Assembly (NCBI GenBank): GCA_002471015.1
Contig: DKPB01000085.1
Location: 1-64,000, forward strand
Reading direction: 5' to 3'
DNA from: Stenotrophomonas sp. UBA7346
Lineage (GTDB): Bacteria; Pseudomonadota; Gammaproteobacteria; Xanthomonadales; Xanthomonadaceae
Length of the DNA: 64,000 bases
Shown here: positions 42,813-51,670 of the stretch, one piece after another
Numbering within the stretch: the stretch's first letter is position 1
Layout: each line of letters opens with the position of its first letter
Program-made: the position numbers and the translations under genes
Notes under the pieces: generated by a model
Database searches by the model: none
Seen by the model: only the letters and a program-made list of their open reading frames with translations
Told to the model about the DNA's origin: nothing

Positions 42813-45512
42813 ATGGACGACACGCTGGTGATGTTGGGATTGGTTGCGGTACTGGCCGTGCTTGCGGTGCCGGTGCTGCTGGTGATCACTTGGGTGTCGC
42901 TGGCGTCGTTGAAACGGCGCGTGGCCACGCTGGAGGCGTGTCTGGCTGAACAGGCGGGCGGGAGGGCTGCGGCGGCGCCACCACCGGCTGCGGCAGCAGC
43001 GGGACGGACCGATGCCGAGCTGCAGGCAGCAGCGCCGGAGCCAGTGCACCCCGTGCAGCCCGCGCCGCCCGTGGTGCCGCCGTTACCACCGTTGCCCGAG
43101 CGGGTTGCCGCGCCGGTTGCACCGCCGATTGTCGAGCCCGTGCTCGAGGCGCCACGGCCAGCAACCCGGCCTTGGGTGGCACCGCCGCCGCCCAAGCCCA
43201 ATTTCATCGAGCGCGGCATCGCCCGCGCCAAGCAATGGCTGACCAGCGGCAATGTGCCGGTCAAGGTCGGCATGCTGGTGTTGCTGGCCGGTGTGGCTGC
43301 CCTGCTCAAGTATGCAAGCGACCAGGGTTGGTTCGTGGTGCCGCCCAGTCTGCGACTGGCGGGCATCAGTGCCGCGGCGCTGGCCGGGCTGGTGTTCGCA
43401 TGGCGCAAACGCGAGAGCCACCGCAGCTTTGCATTGGCCATGCAGGGCGGCATGATCGGCATCCTGCTGCTGGTGGTGTTCGCCGCCTGCAAGAACTACG
43501 GCATGATCGGCAGCGCGCCGGCTTTTGCCTTGAGCGTGGTGCTGATTGCCGGCTTGTCGGTCATGGCCGTGCTGCAGGAAAGCCGGACGTTGGCCATCCT
43601 CGGTGTATTGGCCGGCTTCATGGCGCCGATCTGGCTATCGGACGGCAGTGGCAACCATGTCGCGCTGTTTGCGTATTACGCGCTGCTCAATGCCGGCATT
43701 TTCGCCATTGCCTGGGTGCGGCCGTGGCGCATCCTCAACTTGCTCGGGTTTGTCTTCACCTGGGGCATCGGCACGATCTGGGGCGTGCTGGATTACGCAC
43801 CGGGCAAGTTCAACAGCACCGAGCCGTTCCTGTTGCTGTTCTTCGTGTTCTACCTGCTGCTGCCGCTGCTGTATGCGCGCAAGGCGGCCAGCGCCGGCAG
43901 CGCCCGCATCGATGGCTGCCTGCTGTTTGGCACGCCGCTGATCGCCTTCTCGCTGCAGGCCGGCTTGTTGCAGGGGGAGCGCATGCCGCTGGCGCTGTGC
44001 GCGTTGGGCGTGGCGGTGCTGTATGCAGTGCTGGCACGCGCGCTGATCCACAAGCCGCGGCTGGATGTGCTGGCCCGGGGCTATGCCATTCTGGCGGTGG
44101 GTTTTGCCACGCTGGCGGTGCCGCTGGCCTTGTCGGCCAAGGCGACCGCGTCGGTGTTTGCGCTGGAAGGTGCCGGGCTGGTCTGGCTGGGCCTGACCCA
44201 GCAACGGCGCCTGGCACGCTGGACCGGCATCGGCCTGCAGTTGGCGGCCGCCGCTGCGCTGCTCATTGGCGTATCCAATACAAGCGCGCTGCCGGCGACG
44301 GCCATTGCCAATGCCACGTTCATGGGCGCCTTGCTGATCGCTGTTGCCGGCTTTGCCTGCGCATGGTGGTACCGCGCTGCGGGCAAGCTGCAGCTGGCGA
44401 CACTTGCCTATGTGTGGGCCTTGGCCTGGTGGCTGGGCAATGTGGTCACCGAGGTTGCTGATTTTGTCGAGGTGGGCAGCCGCCTGCATGCGCTGTTGCT
44501 GCTGCTGGGGGTGACTGCGTGGGTGGCCGCCGAGGTGCAGCGGCGCGCACCGGCAGTGGCGTTGTCGCTGACCACGCTGGGCGGATTTGTCCTGGCCTTC
44601 CCGCTGGCTTTCCTGCAGGTATCCGAGTACGGGCAACCGTTCGCTGGCCATGGCGCATGGGCCTGGGCGGTGTTCGCGGCGCTGGGTGTACGCAGCCTGA
44701 TCTGTCTGCGCGCCGGCAGCGGCAGGGTTGCTGGGCTGGCACAGCTGGCCTGGTGGCTGCTGTGGCCGACCGTGGTGTCGTTGCTGGCCTGGCATGTGGG
44801 CGCTCGCTTCACCTTGGCCGAAGGCTGGGTGGGCATGTTGCTGGCGCTGCCCTGGCTGTTGCTGGCAGTGTTGTCGATGTACCGCTGGGCATGGCTGTCG
44901 CGGCCGCTGGGTGCGGCATTTGATCGCTATCGCACGGCCTTGCAGTTGGCTGTTTTCGCGGTACTTGGGCTGTGGTGGCTGACTTCGTTGTCCAGCGCCG
45001 GTTCCGCCGCGCCGTTGCCGTGGATCGTGGTGCTCAACCCGCTTGAGCTGGCCGAAATCGCGGTGCTGGCCCTGCTCGCGATGCGTCTGCGGCAGAACCG
45101 TGGCGCAGCGGTGCTGCCGGCGCAGTTGGTGGGCACGGCGTTGGCGGCGCTGGTGCTGGTCACGGTGATGACCTTGCGCGCCGTGCATCATTGGGGTGAC
45201 GTGCCGTGGAACGAGAGCCTGCTCGGCAGCAAGCTGGCGCAGACCAGCTTGACCGTGGTCTGGAGCCTGCTGGGCGTGATCGGTTGGATCAGTGGGTCGC
45301 GTCGCGGGCAGTGGGGCCTGTGGCTGGCCGGTGCCATCCTGATGAGCGTGGTGCTGGCCAAGTTGCTGCTGGTGGACCGCGGCAACCTGGGTGACCTGCT
45401 CGGCATCGGTGCCTTCATCGCCTATGGCTTGCTGTGCACGCTGGTGGGCTGGCTGGCGCCGGCACCGCCGCGCCGCGCGCTGGCCGACAACAACGAGGAA
45501 ACAACGGCATGA
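42813..45512 (+). CDS. DUF2339 polytopic membrane protein
   Basis: The product is 899 residues. A single helix (6-30) is followed by an Ala/Pro-rich cytoplasmic or periplasmic linker (45-125), then about 20 or more transmembrane helices. The first conserved block is R-A-K-Q-W-L-T-S-G-N-V-P-V-K-V-G-M-L-V-L. This is the DUF2339 family of very hydrophobic proteins with unknown function. The start at 42813 gives the short N-terminal helix. It overlaps the DUF3999 gene by 4 bp (ATGA), a conserved pairing in gammaproteobacteria. Confidence 0.88.
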   Translation: MDDTLVMLGLVAVLAVLAVPVLLVITWVSLASLKRRVATLEACLAEQAGGRAAAAPPPAAAAAGRTDAELQAAAPEPVHPVQPAPPVVPPLPPLPERVAAPVAPPIVEPVLEAPRPATRPWVAPPPPKPNFIERGIARAKQWLTSGNVPVKVGMLVLLAGVAALLKYASDQGWFVVPPSLRLAGISAAALAGLVFAWRKRESHRSFALAMQGGMIGILLLVVFAACKNYGMIGSAPAFALSVVLIAGLSVMAVLQESRTLAILGVLAGFMAPIWLSDGSGNHVALFAYYALLNAGIFAIAWVRPWRILNLLGFVFTWGIGTIWGVLDYAPGKFNSTEPFLLLFFVFYLLLPLLYARKAASAGSARIDGCLLFGTPLIAFSLQAGLLQGERMPLALCALGVAVLYAVLARALIHKPRLDVLARGYAILAVGFATLAVPLALSAKATASVFALEGAGLVWLGLTQQRRLARWTGIGLQLAAAAALLIGVSNTSALPATAIANATFMGALLIAVAGFACAWWYRAAGKLQLATLAYVWALAWWLGNVVTEVADFVEVGSRLHALLLLLGVTAWVAAEVQRRAPAVALSLTTLGGFVLAFPLAFLQVSEYGQPFAGHGAWAWAVFAALGVRSLICLRAGSGRVAGLAQLAWWLLWPTVVSLLAWHVGARFTLAEGWVGMLLALPWLLLAVLSMYRWAWLSRPLGAAFDRYRTALQLAVFAVLGLWWLTSLSSAGSAAPLPWIVVLNPLELAEIAVLALLAMRLRQNRGAAVLPAQLVGTALAALVLVTVMTLRAVHHWGDVPWNESLLGSKLAQTSLTVVWSLLGVIGWISGSRRGQWGLWLAGAILMSVVLAKLLLVDRGNLGDLLGIGAFIAYGLLCTLVGWLAPAPPRRALADNNEETTA

Positions 45513-46891
45513 TCAAACGTCTGCTTGTGCTGGCCCTGCTGCCGCTGAGTGCGCAGGCCAGCACCGATTTCGCCCAGCAATGGCCGCTGCAGCTGCAGCA
45601 GGCCGATGCCGGTGCCTATCGCGTGCCCTTGGATGCTGCCGTCTACCAGGCCGCGCATTGGCGTGACCTGCGCGATGTGCGGGTGATTGATGCGGACGGC
45701 ACGCCGGTGGCCAGTACCGTGTATGCCGCGACCACGCCGCTTGGCGGCGCGGTACGCACCGCGCCGCTGCAATGGTTTGCGCTGCCGGCCGGCAGCGCCG
45801 CCGGGGATGACGATCTGAGCGTGGTGGTGCAGCGCGATGCCGGCGGCAAGGTCGTGTCGATCCGCAATTCGGTGGCGCCGCGTGCGGACGCGGGTGCGCC
45901 TGATCCGATCTGGCTGATCGATCTGGGCGAGGAGGCCGGCAAGCTGCGGCGGCTGCTGGTGGACTGGAGTGATACGGCGGCAACGCTGGACCTGGGCTAT
46001 CGCCTGGAAGGCAGTGATGACCTGCGCGGGTGGCAGGTGCTCGATCCACAGGTGCGGCTGGTGCAGCTGCGCAATCAGGGCAATGAGCTGCGAAGCAACA
46101 GCATCAAGGTCGAATCCGGCCTGCGCTACCTGCGCCTGGTGCCGCTGCAGCGCAGCGGAGCGCCGCAGCTGCTGGGCCTGCGCGGTGAGTTTGCCGACGC
46201 GGTGGAGATCAGTGATTGGCAGTGGCAGCAGTTGCAGGCTGCTGCCGGTGGCAATGGCAAGGACGGTTATCTGTACCGTCTGCACGGGCGCTTCCCGGTG
46301 CAGCGGCTGGACGTGGTGATGCCGCCCAACAGCGCGGTGAGCTGGACCGTGTCCAGCCGCGACCAGGACCGGGTGCGTGCCGACGATGGTGAGCCGGCAT
46401 GGCAGGTGCTGACCAGCGGATGGAATGCCTGGAACCTGAGCGAAGCCGGCAAGCAGCAGCGCTCGCCGCCGCTGGAAACCTCCGGCATCGTCGACGACCG
46501 CCAGTGGCGGCTGCAGGCCGAGCCGGGTGCGATACCGGCGGCAGCGCCGGTGCTGCGGCTGGGCTACCGGCCGGGCAGCATCGTGTTCCTGGCGCAGGGC
46601 AGGGCACCGTATCTGCTGGTCGCAGGCAGCGCCGACGAGGGCAAGGCGCAGGCGGCGCTGGACCCGATGCTGGCAGCGTTGCGCGCGCGCAATGGCGCGC
46701 AGTGGCAGCCGGCGGCCGCCAGCCTGGGGGCGATGGCGCAGCGTGCCGGTGACGCGGCCTACCAGCCTGCACCCGAGCCACGGGATTGGAAGAACATCGT
46801 GCTGTGGGTGGTGTTGGTGTTCGGCGCCTTGGCGGTCACCGGCTTTGCGTTGAGCCTGATGCGCAGCAGCCGCGATAAGAGCGGCACATGA
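45509..46891 (+). CDS. DUF3999 domain-containing protein
   Basis: The product is 460 residues. A signal peptide (ends near AQAST) leads into a mostly beta periplasmic region with the DUF3999 features D-F-A-Q-Q-W-P-L and Y-R-V-P-L-D-A-A-V-Y. One C-terminal transmembrane helix (IVLWVVLVFGALAVTGFAL) precedes a short basic tail. It is translationally coupled to the DUF2339 gene, so the two products probably act together at the inner membrane. Function unknown. Confidence 0.88.
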   Translation: MIKRLLVLALLPLSAQASTDFAQQWPLQLQQADAGAYRVPLDAAVYQAAHWRDLRDVRVIDADGTPVASTVYAATTPLGGAVRTAPLQWFALPAGSAAGDDDLSVVVQRDAGGKVVSIRNSVAPRADAGAPDPIWLIDLGEEAGKLRRLLVDWSDTAATLDLGYRLEGSDDLRGWQVLDPQVRLVQLRNQGNELRSNSIKVESGLRYLRLVPLQRSGAPQLLGLRGEFADAVEISDWQWQQLQAAAGGNGKDGYLYRLHGRFPVQRLDVVMPPNSAVSWTVSSRDQDRVRADDGEPAWQVLTSGWNAWNLSEAGKQQRSPPLETSGIVDDRQWRLQAEPGAIPAAAPVLRLGYRPGSIVFLAQGRAPYLLVAGSADEGKAQAALDPMLAALRARNGAQWQPAAASLGAMAQRAGDAAYQPAPEPRDWKNIVLWVVLVFGALAVTGFALSLMRSSRDKSGT

Positions 46892-46924
46892 GATCGCTTC
46901 CCGGCTGGGCGCGGTGCTGATCCG

Positions 46925-46951
46925 GTTGCGGGAGGAGGTGGCTCCCGCAAC
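46925..46951 (+). terminator. Hairpin after the DUF2339/DUF3999 operon
   Basis: GTTGCGGGAG (46925-46934) pairs perfectly with CTCCCGCAAC (46942-46951). There is no T-tract, so it may be a transcript-stabilising hairpin or a weak terminator. Confidence 0.5.
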
Positions 46952-47091
46952 AGGGATAGGCGGCCAGCTGCCGGCGGTGGCGCGTTGCCGAAGGTGTGGC
47001 GCGGCTTGAAGTGCGCTCGCATACATCGGATCAGAAGCGCAGCGATCTGAACGCAGTGGTGTGTGGCGGGTTGCTGGACAGGTTTTGCGAT

Positions 47092-47140
47092 GTAGGGTGC
47101 TGCATTGCCAAGGCCGCTGCCGAGCATGGCTCGGCCCTAC
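47092..47140. repeat. Short GTAG palindrome overlapping the GNAT stop codon
   Basis: GTAGGGTGCTGCATTGCC starts at 47092. The inverted GCCGAGCATGGCTCGGCCCTAC ends at 47140. The CTA at 47137-47139 is the complement of the TAG stop of the acetyltransferase gene, so the palindrome's own GTAG supplies that stop. Confidence 0.75.
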
Positions 47141-47691
47141 GGATTGAAATCCTGGCGTAGCAGCCCGTACATGGCGCTGTCGCAGATCTCGTCGTTTACG
47201 TCCCAGCGTTGCCGGAACAGGCCTTCGCGGACGAAGCCCAGCCTTTCCACCAGGCGGCAGGAAGGCAGGTTGCGTGGGTCGATGTCGGCCTCGATCCGGC
47301 GCAGTCCATGTTGCTTGAACAGATAGTCCAGGATCAGCCTGAGCGCTTCGCTGGCCAGGCCCCGGCCCTGCCAGTCCGGATGCAGGCTGTAGCCGATTTC
47401 GGCGCGGGCCTGTTCCGGGTCGATATGGAACACCGCGCTGCTGCCGATCAGCCGGTCGCTGTCGGCATCGGCAATGGCATAGATCAGGATGTCCAGTTCG
47501 CGGCGCTGACGCTGGATGTCGGCGATCTGCTGTTCGGCCTGTGCCAGTTCGGTCCAGGCCGGATAGCTCCAGTAGCGCATCACCTGGGGGTGGCTGTGGA
47601 TGGCGAACAGTGCCGGCGCGTCGTTGGCATGCACCTCGCGCAGGCGCAGGCGGGGGCTGGACAGCTCGGGTTGCGGCAGGCGTGGCGACAT
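47137..47691 (-). CDS. GNAT family N-acetyltransferase (RimJ/RimL-like)
   Basis: The product is 184 residues with the GNAT fold of the ribosomal-protein acetyltransferase branch. It shows LRLREVHANDAPALFAIHSH at the N terminus, the acetyl-CoA loop H-P-D-W-Q-G-R-G-L-A-S-E-A, and a C-terminal N-L-P-S-C-R-L-V-E-R-L-G-F-V-R-E-G. The substrate is unknown. The start is at 47691. The stop codon TAG is the first part of a GTAG palindrome. It faces divergently toward pgk with 81 bp between. Confidence 0.9.
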   Translation of the reverse strand: MSPRLPQPELSSPRLRLREVHANDAPALFAIHSHPQVMRYWSYPAWTELAQAEQQIADIQRQRRELDILIYAIADADSDRLIGSSAVFHIDPEQARAEIGYSLHPDWQGRGLASEALRLILDYLFKQHGLRRIEADIDPRNLPSCRLVERLGFVREGLFRQRWDVNDEICDSAMYGLLRQDFNP

Positions 47692-47772
47692 CCGGTGCAC
47701 CTTGGGTTTGCCCCTGCAGGCAGGGCGGGCGAGAATTGCGGTTTGCCCACACTCTGCGGAGCTGATCCTGCC

Positions 47773-48951
47773 ATGTCCATCGTTCGCATGACCGACCTCG
47801 ACCTTTCCGGCAAGCGCGTACTGATCCGTCAGGATCTGAACGTGCCGATCGACGAGAACGGCCGGATCACCTCCGAGCAGCGCATCACCGCCTCGCTGCC
47901 GACCCTGAAGCTGGCACTGGAGAAGGGCGCCGCTGTACTGGTGACCTCGCACCTGGGCCGTCCCAAGGAAGGCGTGTGGAGCGAAGCCGATTCGCTGGCG
48001 CCGGTGGCCAAGCGCCTGTCCGAGCTGCTGGGCGTGGACGTGCCGCTGGTCAAGGACTGGGTGGACGGCGTGGACGTGGCCCCGGGCCAGATCGTGCTGC
48101 TGGAAAACTGCCGCATGAACGTGGGCGAGGGCAAGGACGATGAGGCGCTGTCGCAGAAGTACGCCGCGCTGTGCGACGTGTTCGTGATGGACGCCTTCGG
48201 TACCGCACACCGCGCACAGGCCTCGACCCATGGCGTGATTCGTTTTGCTCCGGTTGCTGCTGGCGGTCCGCTGCTGATGGCCGAGCTGGATGCGCTGGAC
48301 AAGGCGCTGGCCAACCCGGCACGCCCGCTGCTGGCGATCGTGGCTGGTTCCAAGGTGTCGACCAAGCTGGAGCTGCTGTCCAGCCTGGTCGGCAAGGTGG
48401 ATCAGCTGATCGTCGGTGGCGGCATCGCCAACACCTTCATCGCGGCCGAAGGCCATGGCGTGGGCAAGTCGCTGGTCGAGAACGACCTGCTCGACACTGC
48501 GTGCAAGATCGATGCCGATGCCAAGGCCCGCGGCGCCGAAATCCCGCTGCCGACCGACGTGGTGGTGGCGCCGGCATTTGCCGCTGACGCCCCGGCCACG
48601 ATCAAGGCCGTGGACGCCGTGGGTGCCGACGACATGATCCTGGATATCGGCCCGCAGACCGCCGCACAGTACGCCGAACTGATCGCCAAGGCCGGCACCG
48701 TGGTCTGGAACGGCCCGGTCGGCGTGTTCGAGTTCGACGCCTTCGGCAAGGGTACTGAAGCGCTGGCCCGTGCCATCGCCGGCTCCAAGGCATTTTCGAT
48801 TGCCGGCGGTGGTGACACCCTGGCAGCCGTGGACAAGTACGGCATCGCCAAGGAAGTGAGCTATATCTCCACCGGTGGTGGCGCGTTCCTGGAGTTCCTG
48901 GAGGGCAAGACCTTGCCGGCGGTGGCAGCGCTGGAGGCCCGCGGCGCGTGA
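47773..48951 (+). CDS. pgk: Phosphoglycerate kinase
   Basis: The product is 392 residues. It transfers phosphate between 1,3-bisphosphoglycerate and ADP. The N-terminal signature R-V-L-I-R-Q-D-L-N-V-P, the substrate helices S-H-L-G-R-P-K and D-A-F-G-T-A-H-R, and the C-terminal nucleotide site (S-T-G-G-G-A-F-L-E) are all present. Typical PGK has D-F-N-V-P; here the first motif reads Q-D-L-N-V-P. The ATG at 47773 was chosen; the open frame upstream is antisense to the GNAT gene. It overlaps the downstream phosphatase gene by 4 bp. Confidence 0.97.
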   Translation: MSIVRMTDLDLSGKRVLIRQDLNVPIDENGRITSEQRITASLPTLKLALEKGAAVLVTSHLGRPKEGVWSEADSLAPVAKRLSELLGVDVPLVKDWVDGVDVAPGQIVLLENCRMNVGEGKDDEALSQKYAALCDVFVMDAFGTAHRAQASTHGVIRFAPVAAGGPLLMAELDALDKALANPARPLLAIVAGSKVSTKLELLSSLVGKVDQLIVGGGIANTFIAAEGHGVGKSLVENDLLDTACKIDADAKARGAEIPLPTDVVVAPAFAADAPATIKAVDAVGADDMILDIGPQTAAQYAELIAKAGTVVWNGPVGVFEFDAFGKGTEALARAIAGSKAFSIAGGGDTLAAVDKYGIAKEVSYISTGGGAFLEFLEGKTLPAVAALEARGA

Positions 48952-49592
48952 GCCGCGATGTGTTCTTCTTCGATCTCGACGGCACGCTGATTGACTCGGC
49001 CGTCGGCATCACCCGCTGCGTGGCCTATGCGCTGGAGAAGATGGACCAGCCGGTGCCGGGCGACGCCGAACTGCGCAAGTGGATCGGCCCGGCGCTGCGT
49101 ACCAGCTTCAGCCCGGTATTCGGCGACGCCGAGCGGGTGGAGCGGGCCGTTGAGCTGTACCGCGAGCGCTTTGACGTGCTGGGCTGGCAGGAGCATGCGA
49201 TCTACGCCGGTATCGGCGAGGTCGTGCAGGGCCTGCATGCGGCCGGCCATAGGCTGGCGGTGGTCACCGCCAAGAATGAGCCGCATGCCCGCCGCATCGT
49301 CGAGCACCTGCCGTTCGGCAGCTGTTTCGAGGACATCATCGGCGCCACTCCGGACGGCTCGCGCAGCCACAAACCGGAACTGATCGCCGAGGCCCTGCAG
49401 CGCCTGCAACTGCAGCCGGCAGCGTGCTGGATGATCGGCGACCGGCGCATGGATATCGAAGGTGCGCGTCACCACGGCATGCGCAATGTGGGTGTGCTGT
49501 GGGGCTTTGGTGGTCGTGAGGAATTGCAGGCTGCCGGGGCTGGAGCGGTGGTGGCTACGCCCGATGAGTTGGCAGCGGTATTGCGCGGTTGA
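48948..49592 (+). CDS. HAD-superfamily phosphatase (Gph-like)
   Basis: The product is 214 residues. The catalytic aspartates are D9 and D11 in FFFDLDGTLIDS. Motif II lies near VVTAKN, motif III is the K in HKPEL and motif IV is GDRRMDIEGA. The cap is the alpha-helical C1 type as in phosphoglycolate phosphatase and related enzymes, so 2-phosphoglycolate or a nucleotide are possible substrates. The start is GTG overlapping the pgk stop (GTGA), so it is translationally coupled to pgk. Exact substrate unknown. Confidence 0.88.
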   Translation: MSRDVFFFDLDGTLIDSAVGITRCVAYALEKMDQPVPGDAELRKWIGPALRTSFSPVFGDAERVERAVELYRERFDVLGWQEHAIYAGIGEVVQGLHAAGHRLAVVTAKNEPHARRIVEHLPFGSCFEDIIGATPDGSRSHKPELIAEALQRLQLQPAACWMIGDRRMDIEGARHHGMRNVGVLWGFGGREELQAAGAGAVVATPDELAAVLRG

Positions 49593-49663
49593 TTGTTGGG
49601 GCGGGTGTTTTGAGGCTTTGGTAACCGGAGCCTCCATGCTTTCACTGCACAGAAAAATTGATC

Positions 49664-49691
49664 CGTCATTCCCGCCTGCGCGGGAATGACG
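49664..49691. repeat. CGTCATTCCCGC palindrome
   Basis: CGTCATTCCCGC (49664-49675) and GCGGGAATGACG (49680-49691) form a perfect hairpin of the CATTCCCGC type that is widespread in Proteobacteria. It lies in the 447-bp gap after the phosphatase gene and may serve as its terminator. Confidence 0.8.
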
Positions 49692-49865
49692 ATCTGGGAG
49701 GTTTCAGGGGGAAGCCCCTTTCGCAGCAGTCGCGCGCCCGCTTGTCATCCGATGTCCTCGGCATGTCTCTGCTGCCAATCTTTTCTGCTGCAAAGCAGCA
49801 CGGCTTGCCCTCGGGCCAACACGCAACAGCAACCTTCACGTGCTGAGCTATGCCCAGCGCTTATT

Positions 49866-50039
49866 GACCTATGCAAGCCAGTGATAGGTCCCGCGTTGTC
49901 ATGCCGTACGGTATGTCCAGACAGCCTGTCTGGCCTGTCTTTGGGACAGTGCAGAAAGTGTCTTATGAAATCGTATGCGACATCGTTGTCATGCAACGGA
50001 TGTGCTACTTTCGGCGGTCTATTAGGGAGAGCAAGTACC
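49866..50039 (+). promoter_or_regulatory. Structured leader/upstream region of pyk
   Basis: Three dyads follow one another: GACCTAT/ATAGGTC (49866-49890), CATGCCGTACGGTATG (49900-49915, near-perfect) and CCAGACAG-C-CTGTCTGG (49917-49933, perfect). The 11-mer CGTTGTCATGC occurs at 49894 and again exactly 90 bp later at 49984. AGGGAGA (50024-50030) is the pyk ribosome-binding site. I see no coding gene and no clear -10/-35 pair. The remaining gap (49692-49865) shows nothing I can identify. Confidence 0.5.
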
Positions 50040-51506
50040 ATGATTGAACGTCAGCGCCGCACCAAGATCCTCGCCACCCTCGGGCCGGCAACCGATGCAC
50101 CCGGGGTGCTGGATGATCTGTTCCGCGCGGGCGTCAACGTGGTGCGACTGAACTTCTCCCACGGCGATCCGTCCGGCCAGGCCAAGCGTGCTGCCGATGT
50201 GCGTGCCGCGGCCCAGCGCGTGGGTGTGGAAGTGGGCATCCTGGCCGACCTGCCGGGCCCGAAGATCCGCATCGAGCGCTTTGCCGAAGGCAAGGTCACG
50301 CTCAAGGCCGGTGATCGTTTTGATCTGATCGCCAGTACCGATGCACCGGCCGGCGATGCCAGCCAGGTGGGCGTGAGCTACCTCGGCCTGCCGCAGGACG
50401 TGGGCCCGGGTGACGTGCTGTTGCTCGACGACGGCCTGATGCAGCTGCAGGTGGTTGAGGTGCAGGGTGAGCGCATCATCAACACCGTGCTCAACGACGG
50501 CGTGCTGTCCGACCGCAAGGGCTTGAACAAGCAGGGCGGTGGCCTGTCGCTGGGCGCGCTGACCGAGCGTGACAAGGAACTGATCGGTATCGTCGCCAAG
50601 ATCGGCGTGGACTTCATTGCCGTCTCGTTCTGCCGCAACGCGCAGGACATGAACGATGCACGTGCCATCGCCCAGCAGCACGGCTGCGACGCGGCGCTGG
50701 TGTCCAAGATCGAGCGCACCGAAGCCATCGAGAACCTGGAAGAGATCGTCGACGCCAGTGATGTGGTGATGGTGGCGCGCGGTGACCTGGGCGTGGAAAT
50801 CGGCGACGCCGAGCTGCCGGGCCTGCAGAAGAAGATCATCAAGGCCTCGCTGGCGCAGAACAAGGTGGTCATCACCGCCACGCAGATGCTGCAGTCGATG
50901 GTCGAAAGCCCGATCCCGACCCGCGCCGAAGTGCTGGACGTGGCCAACTCGGTCATCGACGGCACCGATGCGGTGATGCTGTCGGCCGAAACCGCGGCCG
51001 GTGCCTACCCGGTCAAGGCGGTCGAGGCGATGGCCCGCATCTGCCTGGGTGCAGAGCGCCAGTTCCAGACCGAGACCGACTTCAATGCCTCGCCGCGCAA
51101 CCTGGAGCGCGCCGACCAGGCCATCGCCATGGCCACCATGTTCCTGTCGCAGCACGTCGGCGTGCGCGCCATCGTGGCGATGACCGAATCCGGTGGCACC
51201 GCGCGTTACCTGTCGCGTTTCCGCGCCAAGGCGCCGATCTATGCGGTTACCCGCCATGACGGCGCACGCCGGCAGATGGCGCTGATGCGCGACGTGTTCC
51301 CGATCAACTTCGACAGCCGTGGCTTTACCCCGCGTGAAGCGGCGCGCGGCAGCATCCGTCTGCTGGTCGAGGCCAACCTGCTGGAAGCGGGTGATCGGGT
51401 GGTGTTCACCAGCGGCGAGCACATGGAAACCCATGGCGCCACCAACACCTTGCGTCTGCTGGAAGTGGGCAATGACGGTCGCGCCAGCGGCTTGGGCGAC
51501 CTGTAA
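50040..51506 (+). CDS. pyk: Pyruvate kinase
   Basis: The product is 488 residues. It forms pyruvate and ATP from phosphoenolpyruvate. The N-terminal R-R-T-K-I-L-A-T-L-G-P, the N-F-S-H-G motif, the active-site lysine region A-A-L-V-S-K-I-E-R-T-E-A and M-V-A-R-G-D-L-G-V-E-I are intact. The length and the C-terminal domain are typical of bacterial PykA. The ATG at 50040 is preceded by AGGGAGA. It lies between pgk and fba, all on the same strand. Confidence 0.97.
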   Translation: MIERQRRTKILATLGPATDAPGVLDDLFRAGVNVVRLNFSHGDPSGQAKRAADVRAAAQRVGVEVGILADLPGPKIRIERFAEGKVTLKAGDRFDLIASTDAPAGDASQVGVSYLGLPQDVGPGDVLLLDDGLMQLQVVEVQGERIINTVLNDGVLSDRKGLNKQGGGLSLGALTERDKELIGIVAKIGVDFIAVSFCRNAQDMNDARAIAQQHGCDAALVSKIERTEAIENLEEIVDASDVVMVARGDLGVEIGDAELPGLQKKIIKASLAQNKVVITATQMLQSMVESPIPTRAEVLDVANSVIDGTDAVMLSAETAAGAYPVKAVEAMARICLGAERQFQTETDFNASPRNLERADQAIAMATMFLSQHVGVRAIVAMTESGGTARYLSRFRAKAPIYAVTRHDGARRQMALMRDVFPINFDSRGFTPREAARGSIRLLVEANLLEAGDRVVFTSGEHMETHGATNTLRLLEVGNDGRASGLGDL

Positions 51507-51631
51507 GCGACGTCAGCAACACGCCACCGCTCCGGTCAGCAACTGATCGGAGCGGACAGGTTTTGTCCTGACCTGACAGCCTGAAACCGATTCCAGACCT
51601 TGCGGGCAGCCAGCCGGTGAGCGTGCCGGGC

Positions 51632-51637
51632 TATAAT
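51632..51637 (+). promoter_or_regulatory. Candidate -10 box of fba
   Basis: A perfect TATAAT lies 34 bp before the aldolase start codon. No convincing -35 hexamer is visible at the expected spacing. Confidence 0.6.
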
Positions 51638-51670
51638 CCGGGTTTTCCCGCACGCTGTCACAGGAACCTC

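Noticed and set aside
47209..47772. A 188-codon N-terminal extension of phosphoglycerate kinase in the same frame.
   Set aside because: PGK begins at the conserved MSIVRMTDLDL near 47773; the extension is antisense to the GNAT gene.
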